From NCBI GenBank assembly GCA_036383515.1, contig DASVOE010000020.1, positions 1-64,000 on the forward strand: a DNA stretch of 64,000 nucleotides, written 5' to 3'. A model generated the notes under the pieces. That model was not told the DNA's origin. It searched no databases and was given only the letters and a program-made list of their open reading frames with translations. The position numbers and the translations under genes were made by a program. This DNA comes from CADEDV01 sp036383515. GTDB taxonomy: Bacteria; Bacteroidota; Bacteroidia; Chitinophagales; Chitinophagaceae. The number at the start of each line of letters is the position of its first letter. The stretch's first letter is position 1. Shown in pieces: positions 15,436 through 24,486 of the stretch.

Positions 15436-18400
15436 TTATTGGTTTGTCCAAAAATCCGCCATCGCTTCAGCCTGCTTCATCACTGTCTCAATTGCTTTTA
15501 GTTCTAAGTCGGGAGGATAGCCATATTTCTTAAGGGTTCTTCTTACCAACACCATCAACTTAGCTCTTGCACTTTCACGAATTGTCCAGTCAATGGTTGC
15601 ATTATTTCTTACTTTGTCAGCTATTTCCTTAGCAATGTCTTTTAATGTTTCATCGCCCAACACCTTCACTGCGCTGTCATTTGTTTCTAAAGCGTTATAA
15701 AAGGCCACTTCATCATTTGTTAATCCTAAACGTTCTCCTTCTTTGTCCGCTTCTTTTACTTCTTTTGCAATATTGATTAACTCCTGGATAATTTCTGCTG
15801 TCGTCAATAAATTATTCTGGTATTTTTTAATAGCCTTCTCCAGCATTTCTAATAAAGCCCTGCTTTTTACAAAGTTCATTTTTGCTCTTGACTTTATCTC
15901 ATTGTTCAAAATCTTCCTTAACAACTCAAAAGCAAGGTTTTTATGTTTCATTCCCTGCACCTCAAGTAAGAACTCGTCAGAAAGAATTGAAATATCCGGC
16001 TTCTTCATCCCAGCAGCATCAAATATGTCAATTACTTTATCACTGGCTAACGCTTCATCAACTAATTGTTTAATGGCTGTTTCTATTTCTATATCTGATT
16101 TGCCTGTACCACTACTTTCAAATTTTACCAGTCTTGCTTTTACAGCCTGGAAGAAAGCTATTTCTTCTTTTATTTTCATTGCTTCCTCATGCGGTATCAC
16201 TAATGCAAATGCCTGGTTTAATAATGTTGCTTCATGAATAAATCTTTCTTTTCCATCTTTCAATCCAAGAATATGCTCTTCCGCCTGAAGTATAATAGAT
16301 AACTTTTCTTTGTTATCAACATTAAAAAATCTTCTGTAATTAAACTTGAAACTATTTTCATAATAAGACTGCGGTTCCTCCATCAGGATATCTTCCCGTG
16401 TGCCGCTATCTTCATTAAACATCTGCTGCACTATTTCCATTTTCTCCTGCATCACTTCTATTGCCTTGTCAATATTCTCTGTAGGGGAGCCTTTACCTCC
16501 AGCATCAGAATAAAATGATAATGCTTTTTTCAAGTCAGTGGCTATTCCAAGATAGTCAACGACCAAACCACCTTTTACATCTTTAAATATCCTGTTCACC
16601 CTTGCGATGGCCTGCATCAGGTTGTGGCCACGCATTGGTTTATCAATATATAATGTCTTTAAACATGGAGCATCAAAACCTGTAAGCCACATATCAATAA
16701 CTATTACCAGTTTCAAATCATCCGCTTCATCTTTCATCCTGTCAGCAAGTGTTTTTCTTTCGCCTTTGGTGGTATGATGTTTTTCCATCTCAGGCCCGTC
16801 GTCACTGCTAGCTGTCATTACGACCTTAATCATTCCTTTATTTACATCATCATTATGCCATGCCGGACGTAAAGCAATTATTTCTTTATACAAACCAACA
16901 GCAATCCGGCGGCTCATCGCGACAATCATTGCTTTGCCGGTAAATACATTTTGTCTTGCTTCAAAATGCGCCACCATATCTTTAGCCAGGTTGCTTATGC
17001 GTTTATCATTACCTACTATTGCTTCCAGTTTTGTCCATTTCGCTTTTGCTTTTTGTTTTTCGGTTAGTTCTTCCTGCTCCAATTCTTTATCAAACTCTTC
17101 AATCAGTTGCCGGCCTTCATCTTCTAAATAAACTTTTGCCAAACGACTTTCATAATAAATCCGTACGGTAGCTCCGTCGTTCACTGCCTGTGAAATATCA
17201 TAGATGTCAACATATTGACCAAACACCTGCGGCGTATTTACATCCGTACTTTCTATTGGTGTACCGGTGAAACCAATATATGTTGCACGTGGCAATGCAT
17301 CTCGCAGGTATTTTGCAAAACCATAAGCAATACGCTGCCCTACTACTTCTTTTGTTTCTTTATTTACTACATCCTTCATCACCGCATCAAATCCATATTG
17401 GGTACGATGTGCTTCATCAGCTATCACAACAATATTTTCTCTCGTTGATAATTTATCATAATCAGGTTTGCCATCTTCCGGCAAAAACTTCTGTATGGTA
17501 GTAAAGACAATACCACCACTGGCTACATTTAATAATTCTTTGAGATGCTGACGGCTTTCTGCCTGTACTGGTTCTTGCCTTAGTAATTGTTTGCTTCCCG
17601 CAAATACACCAAACAACTGGTCATCTAAATCATTACGGTCTGTAATCAGCAGTATCGTTGGGTTTTGCAGGGCGGGTGCAGTAATTAACTTGCCTGCATA
17701 AAAAACCATGCTCAGACTTTTACCCGAACCTTGGGTATGCCACACGACACCACCTTTCCTGTTACCGTCTTTGCCGGATGCTTTAATAGTGCTTTCAACG
17801 GCTTTATTAACTGCGTAGTACTGGTGATAGGCTGCCAGTTTTTTTTCTGTTACTATCTGTATAAGCCCTGTCGTTGCATCTTCCTTTTTTGTTTTTTCAA
17901 AAACAATAAAATTGCGGATTAAATTAAGAACTGTATCTGTATTCAGCATACCTACCAACATTGTTTCCAATTGCGGTCTGAAACGGGATGCATCTTTTAA
18001 ACCATCTGCACTTTTCCAAACCATGTAGCGGCTTATGCCTGCTGATAAACTGCCCGCTTTACACTCATGACCGTCCGAAATAACACAAATAGCATTATAG
18101 GTGAACAAAGATGGAATCGTTGCTTTATACGTCTCTATTTGATTAAAAGCTCTTTCAATCGTTGCGTTTTCATCTGCTGCATTTTTTAATTCGATTATTA
18201 CCACCGGAATGCCATTTATGAAAAGCAACAGATCGGGTCTTTTGTTTTTATCCTTTTCAATAATCGTGTATTGGTTAATGACAAGGAACTGGTTATTGAA
18301 TGCGTTATCAAAATCCATCAGCTTCACATCATATCCTCTTTCAAAACCATCTTTCTGGTAAGGAATCTTTACTCCTTCTACCATCATGCTGTGAAAGGTT

Positions 18401-18660
18401 TCGTTGTTATGAAGCAAGTCAGGTGAGTAAATGCGAACTACTTTTTGCAAGGCCTGTTCTCTTGCATTTTCCGGAATATCAGGATTGAGAATAGCAATGG
18501 CTTTTCGTATGCGGCCGGTTAAAATTATTTCTTCAAAACTTTCCCTTTCTTGTTTTTCCGCACCGGGGGCAATAGACAGCCCATGCACATACTCCCAGCC
18601 GAGAGACCGGAGCTGCTCAATGGCAAATGTTTCTATATTGTCTTCGGTGATGGACTTCAT
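15436..18660 (-). CDS. hsdR: Type I restriction enzyme, endonuclease subunit R
   Basis: At 1074 residues this is a full-length HsdR. The N-terminal nuclease domain has RPDLLLFINGIPVVIIELKNA near residues 140-160 (D...ELK of the PD-(D/E)XK family). The translocase follows: Walker A TQGSGKS near 312, DEAH-type box ADEAHRTQYG near 415, motif III YIGFTGTPIE near 460, and MIVAMSRRIAVG and AIARVNRIFKD of the second RecA domain near 590-690. The C-terminal helical region carries long coiled-coil runs for binding the methylase core. It cuts unmodified DNA after ATP-driven translocation in complex with HsdM and HsdS. The ATG lies 2 bases after the stop of the hsdS fusion gene. No frameshift is seen. 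Confidence 0.95.
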   Translation of the reverse strand: MKSITEDNIETFAIEQLRSLGWEYVHGLSIAPGAEKQERESFEEIILTGRIRKAIAILNPDIPENAREQALQKVVRIYSPDLLHNNETFHSMMVEGVKIPYQKDGFERGYDVKLMDFDNAFNNQFLVINQYTIIEKDKNKRPDLLLFINGIPVVIIELKNAADENATIERAFNQIETYKATIPSLFTYNAICVISDGHECKAGSLSAGISRYMVWKSADGLKDASRFRPQLETMLVGMLNTDTVLNLIRNFIVFEKTKKEDATTGLIQIVTEKKLAAYHQYYAVNKAVESTIKASGKDGNRKGGVVWHTQGSGKSLSMVFYAGKLITAPALQNPTILLITDRNDLDDQLFGVFAGSKQLLRQEPVQAESRQHLKELLNVASGGIVFTTIQKFLPEDGKPDYDKLSTRENIVVIADEAHRTQYGFDAVMKDVVNKETKEVVGQRIAYGFAKYLRDALPRATYIGFTGTPIESTDVNTPQVFGQYVDIYDISQAVNDGATVRIYYESRLAKVYLEDEGRQLIEEFDKELEQEELTEKQKAKAKWTKLEAIVGNDKRISNLAKDMVAHFEARQNVFTGKAMIVAMSRRIAVGLYKEIIALRPAWHNDDVNKGMIKVVMTASSDDGPEMEKHHTTKGERKTLADRMKDEADDLKLVIVIDMWLTGFDAPCLKTLYIDKPMRGHNLMQAIARVNRIFKDVKGGLVVDYLGIATDLKKALSFYSDAGGKGSPTENIDKAIEVMQEKMEIVQQMFNEDSGTREDILMEEPQSYYENSFKFNYRRFFNVDNKEKLSIILQAEEHILGLKDGKERFIHEATLLNQAFALVIPHEEAMKIKEEIAFFQAVKARLVKFESSGTGKSDIEIETAIKQLVDEALASDKVIDIFDAAGMKKPDISILSDEFLLEVQGMKHKNLAFELLRKILNNEIKSRAKMNFVKSRALLEMLEKAIKKYQNNLLTTAEIIQELINIAKEVKEADKEGERLGLTNDEVAFYNALETNDSAVKVLGDETLKDIAKEIADKVRNNATIDWTIRESARAKLMVLVRRTLKKYGYPPDLELKAIETVMKQAEAMADFWTNQ

Positions 18661-18662
18661 TA

Positions 18663-20126
18663 TTAATTCATTTCAACCCTGACCTCACCACTCATAAGTT
18701 TGGGTAATAAGTTATCTCTTAGTTGTGTAAGATTTTTTATTTGATTATAATTCGATTTTATTTTTATCCAGTATTGTTTTGTAATTGTATCAAATCTTTC
18801 AATCAATTCATTTGACGGGAGCGAAAAACTTAAATTGAAAATATCATCTGGATTTACTCTTTGATGGCTGCCACTTGTTCCTCCTGAAGCATTTGTTAAC
18901 TCTTGCATTACCTGATTTGAAATTAGGAAGCAATAAATAAAACCAAACCAGGATCTCTGTTTTGGCTTTACAATTTGAAATTCTGTTGAACAAATGGAAT
19001 TATCATCAACATTCCCATATAAAGGCCAAATTCTTGGAAATCTTGGATTCAGCTTTGATACAAGAATTGAATTTGGCGCTACTTTATATTTATTGCTCAA
19101 AATTTCTTTCCCAATTTCTTTTATCGAAGTTCTGTTTTCATCAAAAGCAGGTAAACTGTAGTGATTAAAAAATATATTTGGTTGTTTAGAAGGGCTTACA
19201 CTTTCTTTTAAATGGTCTGCTACGTCTGAAATTGTAGCTGCTTCCCAACTTTCTTCTGCCTCTTCCACAAACCACTGCTTGAAAAGTGTTTCAGCTAATT
19301 GTTCTAAGGTTTTGTTTTGGCGATGTAGTAAATCTAGTTTATCATCTAAGCTGCTAAGTATTTCTGTTATAGTATTCTGCTCTTGAAGCGGTGGAATTAA
19401 AATGTCAATGTCTCTTATTCTATCTCTTCCTAATTCAATTTGCCCCGTTGAACCTTCAGCATAATTTTCAATTTCTTCTTCTTTTTTTCTCAAATTATAA
19501 AAGACAAATTTTGGATTGACCACTGCCTGGTTTAGTCTAACAATAGAAACGTGGCTATCTACAAGAAATAAATCTTTTTCCAAAAAAAAACCTACTCTTC
19601 CTGCAGTTCCAACACCAGTTGAATTAATTAAAATATCCATATCTCTGAGTCGCTTTTCTTGTGCAAACTTTTTGCTTGAGTCATGATATTTCAAATGGTC
19701 TTTTGATACAATCCCATTTCTAATACACTTCTGATTAATTACAGGAATGCCATTCTCGCCAACATATTTTGGAGATATTCCTCTATTAATATAATTAGCA
19801 ATACTGCCTAGCTTATATTCCTTCCATCGTTTATAAAAACTGATGCCGACTCTATCAATATGCTCCACCAAATCTTTTTCTGTAATAGTATTATAGTCAA
19901 TCAAGTCAATTTTATAATGCAGGTTCAGTTCATCTATTTTCCCGCTAAGCCTAAGTATATCGTCAAGAGAAATGTTTCTTCCTTTCAAGGCAAAGTCAAT
20001 ATCAGAATCGGGTCGGTAGTTGCCTTTAGCCCTACTTCCAAATACTAATACTTCATCCAGTTTTGAATTTTGTTCAAAAATTTTCTGAATGCTTTCAATT
20101 GTATTTTCTGGTAAACCAAATTTCAT
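18663..20126 (-). CDS. hsdS: MntA-like nucleotidyltransferase fused to type I specificity subunit HsdS
   Basis: The product is a two-part fusion. Residues 1-100 are a complete minimal nucleotidyltransferase (MNT): GSRAKGNYRPDSDID at 30-44 is exactly GS-X10-D-X-D and the third metal ligand is D74 (KIDLIDY); it ends EHIDRVGISFYKR as free MntA antitoxins do. Residues 101-487 are a complete HsdS beginning WKEYKLGSIANY: first target-recognition domain, central conserved region LPPLQEQ-type (IPPLQEQNTITEILSSLDDKLDLL), second recognition domain and C-terminal conserved helices (NLTQLRDNLLPKLMSGEV). The ATG at 20126 lies 4 bases after the stop of the HEPN gene; an in-frame TTG at 20138 would overlap that gene. 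HsdS sets DNA specificity of the methylase; the MNT domain would neutralise the HEPN toxin. The coding sequence is continuous and AT-rich. Confidence 0.92.
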   Translation of the reverse strand: MKFGLPENTIESIQKIFEQNSKLDEVLVFGSRAKGNYRPDSDIDFALKGRNISLDDILRLSGKIDELNLHYKIDLIDYNTITEKDLVEHIDRVGISFYKRWKEYKLGSIANYINRGISPKYVGENGIPVINQKCIRNGIVSKDHLKYHDSSKKFAQEKRLRDMDILINSTGVGTAGRVGFFLEKDLFLVDSHVSIVRLNQAVVNPKFVFYNLRKKEEEIENYAEGSTGQIELGRDRIRDIDILIPPLQEQNTITEILSSLDDKLDLLHRQNKTLEQLAETLFKQWFVEEAEESWEAATISDVADHLKESVSPSKQPNIFFNHYSLPAFDENRTSIKEIGKEILSNKYKVAPNSILVSKLNPRFPRIWPLYGNVDDNSICSTEFQIVKPKQRSWFGFIYCFLISNQVMQELTNASGGTSGSHQRVNPDDIFNLSFSLPSNELIERFDTITKQYWIKIKSNYNQIKNLTQLRDNLLPKLMSGEVRVEMN

Positions 20127-20130
20127 AAAA

Positions 20131-20547
20131 TCATCCAAGGCGTTCTACTTCCAGCCTTGTTTCTAATTGTATAAATAATGCGTGATAAATTTCTACAGTG
20201 GCAGTTGCTATTTCATTTGCAGTTCCTTCGTTATAGGTATGAGATGTCTGATTCCTGGATTGTCTCATCTTTTTCCAGTTTTCAGCATCATTGAGCCATC
20301 CTTCATCAATAGCAAGGTTAAGTACGACGGCAACTGTGTCAGGTAATTGGCTATGTCCTTTATATTTTAATAAATCCCATAATGTTTTCCAGGCCAGTTC
20401 AAAAGTAAATTCAAAGCGTTGTATCAGGCCGTTCATCTCAAGGTCATTCATAGCGTCTAAATCCATATCTACAGCTTCCGTCAACCGGGCCAACGCTTTT
20501 TTGTAGTTATTAAACCGCTGTATCCAGCGAATGTCTTTATCCGGCAT
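20131..20547 (-). CDS. hepT: HEPN-domain HepT-like toxin (HI0074 nucleotidyltransferase-substrate-binding family)
   Basis: The 138-residue all-helical protein matches the HI0074/TIGR01987-type family: IQRFNNYKKALARLTEAV, LIQRFEFTFELAWKTLWDLLKYKG, AIDEGWLNDAENWKKM. The catalytic HEPN motif R-X4-H-X-Y is intact as R98-NQTS-H103-T-Y105 and should give RNase activity. In the studied HepT/MntA (type VII) pairs the cognate MNT enzyme adds AMP groups to the Tyr of this motif and silences the RNase. The start overlaps the last 11 bases of hsdM and the stop is 4 bases before the MNT-HsdS start, so the toxin is translated between methylase and specificity subunit. Normal length, no damage. Confidence 0.9.
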   Translation of the reverse strand: MPDKDIRWIQRFNNYKKALARLTEAVDMDLDAMNDLEMNGLIQRFEFTFELAWKTLWDLLKYKGHSQLPDTVAVVLNLAIDEGWLNDAENWKKMRQSRNQTSHTYNEGTANEIATATVEIYHALFIQLETRLEVERLG

Positions 20548-22171
20548 TGGTATTAATATTTATTTTTGCAAGATTCTTTTTTATCTGCTCATTCAATGCT
20601 GCTTCTTCTGCTATTTGTTTTTCGAGTTCAGCTTTCAATTCAGCAAACCGTTCTGCAAAATTAAAATCATCATCATCATCGGGCAGGCCCACGTAACGGC
20701 CGGGTGTGAGTACATAATTTAATTCTTTTACTCTTTCAATAGTTTCGCTTTTGCAAAAACCCTGTATATCTGTATATCCATTCTCATCCGTTTTCCATGC
20801 ATGATATATGGCCGCTATTTCTTCAATGTCGCCAGGTTTATCAACCTTATGTTTTTCTTTATTATGCTCTCTATCTGTTAATACCCTTGTTTTTCTATTC
20901 AGCAATTCTCCTTTATTTCTTGCATCAATAAAAAGAATTTGTCCTTTCCGTTGTTTTTTATTCCGGTTTAGGAACCAGAGACAAGCCGGTATTTGTGTAT
21001 TCAAAAAAAGTTTCGTTGGCATATTTACAATGCAGTCTACCAAATCATTTTCAATTAAAGCTTTTCGTATTTCACCTTCCGTATTTGTCTGTGTAGTAAG
21101 TGAACCTTTGGATAATACAAAGCCTGCTTTACCGGTTGGAGCGAGGTGAAATAGGAAATGCATAATCCATGCATAGTTAGCGCTGCCTGCTGGAGGTACT
21201 AATTTTTCACCGAGTACACTCCATCTTGCATCATCCCTCAATAGCTCACCGCTCCAGTCACTATCATTAAAGGGAGGGTTAGCTAACACGTAATCAGCTT
21301 TTAAATCTTTATGAGCATCATTCAAAAAACTTCCTTCATTATTCCATTTTACATTGCTACTGTCAATTCCCCGGATAGCAAGATTCATTTTTGCCAATCG
21401 CCATGTAGTTTGATTGCTTTCCTGTCCGTAAATGGAAATAAGATCCGCCGGGTTAAGTGATATTTTTTTTCCGTTAGTTTTTTTCTTATAATGGTCCTGG
21501 TGTGCTTTGATAAATTTTTCGTTTTGAACAAACATGCCCCCACTGCCGCAACAAGGATCAAACACACGGCCTTCGTAAGGCTCCATCATTTCCACCAATA
21601 ATTTTACTACGCTTCCGGGTGTATAGAACTGTCCGCCTTTTTTCCCTTCAGCCAATGCGAACTCACCCAAAAAATATTCAAACACTCTGCCGAGTACATC
21701 TTTGCTTTGCGCTTCTTTGGTGCCGAGTGTAGCACTACCTACAAGATTCACTAATCCACCCAAACTTGTTTTATCCAATTTTTCCTGTGCAAAAACTTTT
21801 GGCAACACTCCTCTTAATGATGGATTATCTTTTTCAATTGCATCCATTGCTTCGTCAATGTCTTGTCCAATAGTGGGTAATGTTGCCCGGTCTCTTATCC
21901 ATGTCCAGCGTGAAGAAGGCGGGACGTAAAAAATCTGTTCAGCGGTGTATTCATTTTTATCTTCTGGGTTAGCTCCTGCATATTCACTTTTACCTTCTAA
22001 TAATTTCTGATGCAGTTCTTCAAATGCGTCGGATATGTATTTAAGAAATATTAAGCCTAATACGACATGTTTGTACTCAGCAGCGTCCATATTCTTACGG
22101 AGTTTATCCGCAGATTTCCATAGCTTCTTTTCCAATGACTCTTCTTTTTCCTGTTTTACTTTTTTTGCCAT
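20537..22171 (-). CDS. hsdM: Type I restriction enzyme, DNA methyltransferase subunit M
   Basis: The 544-residue HsdM has the N-terminal helical domain (LWKSADKLRKNMDAAEYKHVVLGLIFLKYIS), then the N6-adenine methylase domain: GQFYTPGSVVKLLVEM near residue 180, SAM-binding DPCCGSGGMFV near 202-212, and the catalytic NPPF at about 296. The C-terminal part ends in a helix that pairs with HsdS. It methylates adenine in the bipartite site read by HsdS. It is the first gene of the operon; the following hepT gene overlaps its last 11 bases. The gene lies divergently from the tetR regulator, with 176 bases between them. I found no convincing consensus promoter for it on the minus strand. Confidence 0.95.
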   Translation of the reverse strand: MAKKVKQEKEESLEKKLWKSADKLRKNMDAAEYKHVVLGLIFLKYISDAFEELHQKLLEGKSEYAGANPEDKNEYTAEQIFYVPPSSRWTWIRDRATLPTIGQDIDEAMDAIEKDNPSLRGVLPKVFAQEKLDKTSLGGLVNLVGSATLGTKEAQSKDVLGRVFEYFLGEFALAEGKKGGQFYTPGSVVKLLVEMMEPYEGRVFDPCCGSGGMFVQNEKFIKAHQDHYKKKTNGKKISLNPADLISIYGQESNQTTWRLAKMNLAIRGIDSSNVKWNNEGSFLNDAHKDLKADYVLANPPFNDSDWSGELLRDDARWSVLGEKLVPPAGSANYAWIMHFLFHLAPTGKAGFVLSKGSLTTQTNTEGEIRKALIENDLVDCIVNMPTKLFLNTQIPACLWFLNRNKKQRKGQILFIDARNKGELLNRKTRVLTDREHNKEKHKVDKPGDIEEIAAIYHAWKTDENGYTDIQGFCKSETIERVKELNYVLTPGRYVGLPDDDDDFNFAERFAELKAELEKQIAEEAALNEQIKKNLAKININTNAG

Positions 22172-22287
22172 ATAAACACTTCAAGCCGCAAAATAAGCAA
22201 AGCTGAATAGAATTCCCTAAAGTACAAGAGTGCGACGCAACAAAAACTTAATAGTAACAATGCAGCTTAGTACATAAAAAATATTTT

Positions 22288-22318
22288 TTTGATTATTTGC
22301 CAAACACTGCTACATTTG
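22288..22318 (+). promoter_or_regulatory. Promoter of the tetR gene
   Basis: TTTG at 22288-22291, a spacer of exactly 19 bases and TACATTTG at 22311-22318 match the Bacteroidota sigma consensus TTTG-N19-TAnnTTTG in full. The ATG follows 29 bases after the -7 box. Confidence 0.7.
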
Positions 22319-22331
22319 CTAACGGTGTTAG
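22319..22331. promoter_or_regulatory. Probable TetR operator (autoregulation)
   Basis: CTAAC-GGT-GTTAG is a perfect 5-bp inverted repeat around a 3-base centre. It starts directly at the end of the -7 box and covers the expected transcription start, the normal place for a repressor site. An outer ACATTT ... AAATGT symmetry extends it on both sides. Confidence 0.5.
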
Positions 22332-22347
22332 GTAAAAATGTAGTGAT

Positions 22348-22947
22348 ATGGGAATTTCTGAGCGACGATTAAGACAAAAGGATGAGGTGCGATCCAGCAT
22401 TCTTTCTACTGCCTGGGAGATGGTAAAGGAAGATGGCTGGCAATCTGTTTCTATCCGTAAGATTGCAGATGCGATAGAATACAGTGTGCCGGTGATCTAT
22501 GATCATTTTGAAAACAAGGAAGCTATTTTAATAGAGTTTGCCAAAGATGGCTTCCGGATGCTGTCAAAAAAAATCCAATCGGCTAAAGAAAAACATACTG
22601 ATCCTGCTGAACAGCTGAAGACGGTGGCGAATGCTTACTGGAACTTTGCCTTTAAGAATAAAGAATATTACCAGCTGATGTATGGCTTGGGCATGGCTGG
22701 TTGCGAAATAGAAAAATGTTTCCCGGAAAGAGACAATTTCAGAAAGCTGGTGATGGAACCTATTGAGGCTATTATTTCAAAAAGCAAAAACCCGGGTGTA
22801 AATCCCTGCTTGAAGTATTACACCTTCTGGTCGATACTACATGGTTTAATATCCATTAAGAGCATGAGAAATTCCAATGTCTCGGATGAAGTGAACAAAC
22901 TGGTGCTGGATGATGCCATTGAAGGCTTCATAAAAAACCTGGGATGA
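22348..22947 (+). CDS. TetR/AcrR family transcriptional regulator
   Basis: The 199-residue protein has an N-terminal TetR helix-turn-helix (ILSTAWEMVKEDGWQSVSIRKIADAI ... SVPVIYDHFENKEAIL, residues ~18-60) and a ligand-binding C-terminal domain. It stands directly upstream of, and in the same direction as, a complete RND efflux operon, so it is most likely its ligand-responsive repressor. A full consensus promoter and an inverted repeat across the start site suggest it also represses itself. The inducer is unknown. Confidence 0.9.
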   Translation: MGISERRLRQKDEVRSSILSTAWEMVKEDGWQSVSIRKIADAIEYSVPVIYDHFENKEAILIEFAKDGFRMLSKKIQSAKEKHTDPAEQLKTVANAYWNFAFKNKEYYQLMYGLGMAGCEIEKCFPERDNFRKLVMEPIEAIISKSKNPGVNPCLKYYTFWSILHGLISIKSMRNSNVSDEVNKLVLDDAIEGFIKNLG

Positions 22948-22974
22948 TTTTTAATTTAAGAAACATCCGTACCT

Positions 22975-22996
22975 GATAACACCTGTTCGTGTTATC
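22975..22996. promoter_or_regulatory. Inverted repeat between tetR and the efflux operon
   Basis: GATAACAC-CTGTTC-GTGTTATC has a perfect 8-bp stem 27 bases after the tetR stop. It may be a weak terminator (no T run follows). It could also be a second TetR site: TAACACC and GTT also occur in the reverse complement of the operator at 22319-22331. Confidence 0.45.
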
Positions 22997-23252
22997 ATTT
23001 AAAGTTTGCCTGCCATAAAGAAAATTATCCCGTCACCGGGATAGTCGCAATCCACCCCTAAATCGCCGGATTCGTACTCCTGTAACTTATTTTATACAAA
23101 TAAATTTGCAGGATATAATTTTTTTCAAATTCTGCGAACAAGATGAACAAAAACTCATTATTAAATGTCCGGAACGGTGATGCACAATCGTCATCAACGG
23201 GCTCAATGTTTGTTAACCTGTAACTATTTTTTATATCACCAACCTTGTCGTT

Positions 23253-24434
23253 ATGCAACAAAAAATCAAACCAGCCAGGCATCTTTTTCTTTTACCTGTT
23301 TTTATAATTGTCGCCGTTTTTATTTTAGCTGCCTGCAAATCATCTGCAGATAACGCGGGGTATGGAGCACCGCCTCCCGAAGCGTTGCCTGTAATTACGG
23401 TAAGCAGCATGTCTGCCACCACTTACCAGGAGTATACTGCATCACTAGAAGGAAGCAGGGATATCGAAATCCGTGCGCAGGTGGATGGTTATATCGACAG
23501 AATTTATGTGGATGAAGGTGCACAGGTGAGAAAAGGACAACTTTTATTTAAGATAAATGGCCAGCCTTATCTGGAGCAATTGAATACCGCCAATGCATTG
23601 CATGCGGCTGCTAAAGCTTCGCTGGAAAATGCGGAGATCAATGTAAACAAACTTGTACCGCTTGTTCAGAATAATGTAATATCAGATGTGCAATTAAAAT
23701 CTGCACAGGCTGCTTATAATGCCGCAAAAGCAAATGTGGCGCAGGCTGCTGCCGCAGTGCAGGCCGCACGCATTAATGTTGGTTATACTTCTGTTACTGC
23801 ACCGGCAAGCGGTTATATAGGAAAAATTCCGTTGAAAACAGGAAGCCTTGTGGGCAAAACAACTGTTGAGCCGCTTACTGTTCTTTCTGAAACCAGGGAT
23901 ATACATGCTTATTTTTCAATGAGCGAAATAAATTTTCTCGAGTTTAAAGATCAGTTTCCGGGAAACACGATTGAACAAAAAATTAAACAGATGCCGCCTG
24001 TAGAACTGGTGTTGGCATCCGGCAGCATTTATACACAAAAAGGAAGAGTAGAATTGACCGAAGGGCAATTTGATAAAACAACCGGCACTATTAATTTCCG
24101 GGCAACATTCCCCAATGCCAATGGAATACTCCGTTCGGGTAATACAGGTAAAATAAGAATTACAAGAGGTCTTGCTAATTCTATTGTGATACCGCAGGAA
24201 GCCACATTTGAATTGCAGGATAAAGTATTTGTATTTGCTATGGGCGACAGCAATAAGGTGGTAAGTAAGCCGCTCACGATTGCAGGAACAAGCAGGAACT
24301 ATTACCTGGTACAGGGTGGTGTAACTGTGGGAGAAAAAATTGTATATACCGGTCTTGAACGATTGAGAGACGGCGCCGTAATACAACCACAACCCATTTC
24401 AATGGACAGTTTGCTGAAAGTAAGACCTATGTAG
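23253..24434 (+). CDS. RND efflux periplasmic adaptor (membrane fusion protein), lipoprotein
   Basis: The 393-residue protein belongs to the HlyD/AcrA adaptor family. It has a lipoprotein signal with LAAC (Cys at residue 28). A split lipoyl domain follows (EIRAQVDGYIDRIYVDEGAQVRKGQLLFKI and VGYTSVTAPASGYIGKI), with an alpha-helical hairpin between the halves (Ala-rich, ~110-170), then beta-barrel and membrane-proximal domains (NTGKIRITRGLANSIVIPQEATFEL). It links the inner-membrane pump encoded next to the outer-membrane channel. The pump gene starts 52 bases downstream. Confidence 0.93.
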   Translation: MQQKIKPARHLFLLPVFIIVAVFILAACKSSADNAGYGAPPPEALPVITVSSMSATTYQEYTASLEGSRDIEIRAQVDGYIDRIYVDEGAQVRKGQLLFKINGQPYLEQLNTANALHAAAKASLENAEINVNKLVPLVQNNVISDVQLKSAQAAYNAAKANVAQAAAAVQAARINVGYTSVTAPASGYIGKIPLKTGSLVGKTTVEPLTVLSETRDIHAYFSMSEINFLEFKDQFPGNTIEQKIKQMPPVELVLASGSIYTQKGRVELTEGQFDKTTGTINFRATFPNANGILRSGNTGKIRITRGLANSIVIPQEATFELQDKVFVFAMGDSNKVVSKPLTIAGTSRNYYLVQGGVTVGEKIVYTGLERLRDGAVIQPQPISMDSLLKVRPM

Positions 24435-24486
24435 TTCCACTTTCACAAAAGAAAAATTCTTACAGGAAGATATAAACCAAAATCAG

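Noticed and set aside
18663..20138. Possibility that the MNT-HsdS fusion arises from a sequencing error
   Set aside because: Both parts are in one frame with family-typical ends (FYKR then WKEYKLG) and no homopolymer at the join. A lost stop codon would need a base change rather than an indel. It cannot be fully excluded without reads.
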